Shown: one piece after another, positions 62,106-64,000 of the stretch
Position numbering within the stretch: the first letter of the stretch is position 1
How the letters are laid out: every line of letters starts with the position of its first letter
NCBI RefSeq assembly: GCF_037975245.1
Contig: NC_092579.1
Span: 13,066,678-13,130,677, forward strand
Length of the DNA: 64,000 bases
Reading direction: 5' to 3'
Origin: Apostichopus japonicus
Lineage: Eukaryota; Echinodermata; Holothuroidea; Aspidochirotida; Stichopodidae
The notes under the pieces: model-generated
Told to the model about the DNA's origin: nothing
The model's database searches: none
What the model saw: only the letters and a program-made list of their open reading frames with translations
Translations under genes and position numbers: made by a program

Positions 62106-64000
62106 TATCCCATATTTTGCTGTGCCCACTTATTGTTCCTATCTAGGCCCTGTGTCTTTCCCTTCCTCTCATTCTGCCTTTCCTTTTTCGACAAAGTGTG
62201 TTAATCTCCATCCGATAGAGATGGTACCCGGCTTGCACGTTGTATTATAAAACTACTGTTGAACTCCATGAACTTGTATTTTCAATGTGGGGAAGTTTGT
62301 TTCGTTACGAACCGAGGATGTGGTCTTCTTCAAAGTCCCTTTCAATACGCAAGAATCTGACAATAGAACAGATGACGTTAAACTTCGTGGCTGATGCAAT
62401 ACCTAAATGCGATGTACAAAGAGCCGAATTATTCATTTTGTTAATGTTTCTCCGCGTAAAAACAAAGTTATACTTCTCCAAGATGTGGCACCAATAGAAA
62501 TAATTTCGGTTCATTTCCCCCCTAGCAACAAAGAGTATCATAACATTTTTTAGAAGGTTCCCGTTCAGATTTTATGAAAGAAATTTCATCGCGAGAGAAA
62601 CAGATGGGTTCGTTGTGAAAGAATAATCCGCCGGTGATCACTACCTCAGTCGCGCGAAAAGTGCATACGTACGTGTGTTTATGTACATAACACACAGTAT
62701 AAACATAGATTGTACGTACAATTATACATATATTGTACTATCGCAAACTTTCAACATTGCCTTTTACATAATCATGCTGAAAAGAAGAGAAACTCACCGC
62801 ACCGAAGGAAAACCTGATTTAACGCTAATCATGGCGCTTTTATAGCAAAACGGCAACCCAACTCTGTGCAATTCCAACGCGGATTGTGCCCGGCAACATA
62901 TTAACCATGGCGTAAGTTTTTTGGGGGAATAATTTTATCCTAAACTTCATTGAGGAAGTGAGGTTGTTAGCGTATGACTAACTACGCAATACGCCTAATG
63001 TTAAATATTAGTTCGTTAGGCTATTTAGGTCACGGTTTTCAAACATATGTTCGAAATTGAATTACAATTTACTAATAAATAGTTGGATTGTTTGACAAAA
63101 TTACTCATTTTATTAATCACAAGTTATTTCTCCCTTTGTAACGAATGTGAACGAGTGTTTGGTCTAGGCATATTCGAAAAAATAAATCCCTGATTTTCTC
63201 AAGTTTTGGGAAGTGTGATCTGTTATGGAACTTTGATGGATACACGTACGTAATGTTCAACAGCATATTGTATTGGGCACGACATGGCATACAAAACCTA
63301 GGAATTAATGAATAAGGGTAAAGCTGGGACATGTCATGAGTGGTACAACAGTTCTAGACTTAGGCCTAGGCCTAGTTTCATCAAAATTAGTGCATCCAGG
63401 ATAGTAAAACAATTCACACAATGTTAAAATTGCATCACAAATGCAATAATATAGCCTAGGCATCAGCACCTTGGAAAAATGTAATCTATCCTATAGTCTA
63501 GAAAACAGAAGATTCCTGCAAAAAATCATGCATAGATGGACATCAAATGCCCTTCAAAACTTCATAAGTTTGACACTCTTTATGAAATGATACCCATGTC
63601 ATGTGAATGCAAATGAATACCCTCCTATTGAATAACTATGTCACAAGCCTCACCACATCAGCAGGTACATACTTTATGATTTGTATGCAAATAATTGAGA
63701 AGTGAAACTCCTGGAGTTGCAGGTACTTGGCTCCAAAATGTGCAAACCTAGTTACTGTCATGATTACCATACCAATGTATGTTTTGCTCATAGCCATGTT
63801 TGTACCAACATGCTAAGTAGGGAAGCATATGTTTGTCCTGTGCAAGCTGATGGATGTTCTGTGCTGGCTTTTCAGTTGTTGCACCACATTCTTACCAAGA
63901 GTTAGCCATGGATGTTAGTTGAAACTATGATGGTTATTGGTCTATTGAGTTGCATTTTGCAAAACATGTTTTCAAATATAAACTTACAGTATGTTAAAAT
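62106..64000. other. Right end of the window, possible 5' end of another gene
   Basis: No open frame here matches a known family. Open frames of 60-90 codons at 62240-62541 overlap on both strands with no splice or family support. The only gene-like sign is the ATG-donor combination at 62907, with a double TAGGCCTA at 63361-63374 downstream of it. Confidence 0.4.
62907..62917 (+). other. Candidate first coding exon end: ATGGC followed by a GTAAGT donor
   Basis: ACCATGGC at 62905-62911 gives a good start-codon context. It is directly followed by the consensus donor GTAAGT (62912-62917), which would give a coding part of five bases in a first exon. The unspliced frame stops at once (TAA), so it can be real only if spliced. 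The upstream 300 bp are less AT-rich and hold CpG pairs (GTCGCGCGAAA near 62650). The partner exon would lie beyond the window or be unrecognised. Confidence 0.25.

Noticed and set aside
62240-62541. Open frames of 78-85 codons on both strands
   Set aside because: They overlap antisense, match no family I know, and have no splice or promoter context.
63702-63905. A 67-codon plus-strand frame with several Cys and His
   Set aside because: Cys/His spacing does not form a known finger, and no acceptor/donor pair or family match supports it.

Overview
This is a 64 kb piece of an intron-rich animal genome. It most likely comes from an invertebrate deuterostome, possibly an echinoderm such as a sea cucumber; the species is an inference from gene content, moderate AT-richness and frequent TAGGCCTA motifs, not from a search. 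Five protein-coding genes can be rebuilt exon by exon, with phase-consistent GT-AG junctions throughout. No rRNA, tRNA gene, CRISPR array or bacterial-type feature was seen.

Layout. (1) 1-6.4 kb: 5' two-thirds or so of the catalytic core of TOP3A on the minus strand, seven exons, running off the left edge, where a tRNA-derived SINE sits in an intron. (2) 9.9-11.7 kb: a two-exon mitochondrial UQCC4 (CCSMST1) gene, minus strand. (3) 15.0-17.3 kb: an intron-containing replacement histone H3.3 gene, minus strand, with a CCAAT-rich promoter. (4) 17.7-19.6 kb: repeat-rich DNA with several transposon-like pieces and a LINE 3' end. (5) 20.5-30.9 kb: an eight-exon TRAF6 gene (468 aa), minus strand. 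(6) 31.6-35.4 kb: a nested stack of inverted-repeat transposons between TRAF6 and the next gene. (7) 36.3-57.2 kb: a complete 14-exon unkempt (UNK) gene, plus strand, 799 aa, with six CCCH fingers and a C-terminal RING-like domain. (8) 57.2-64 kb: UNK 3' flank, another MITE, and a possible first exon of a further plus-strand gene.

H3.3 (minus) and UNK (plus) lie in head-to-head orientation, as H3-3B and UNK do in human; here TRAF6 has come to lie between them. The genes do not form an operon. They belong to separate processes: DNA decatenation (TOP3A), respiratory complex III assembly (UQCC4), chromatin (H3.3), innate immune and TNF/IL-1-type signalling (TRAF6), and translational control in neurons (UNK).

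The striking part of the window is its non-coding DNA. At least four related families of short inverted-repeat elements are present. Seven copies keep 8-bp target duplications (six exact, one with a single mismatch), which fits hAT-type MITEs. A hairpin-forming module of about 95 bp is shared between families with different ends. One element in UNK intron 2 is almost entirely made of quasi-palindromic repeats. Short tandem duplications have copied gene edges: the H3.3 exon end with its splice donor is present three times, and the last 27 codons of UQCC4 are repeated just past the stop.
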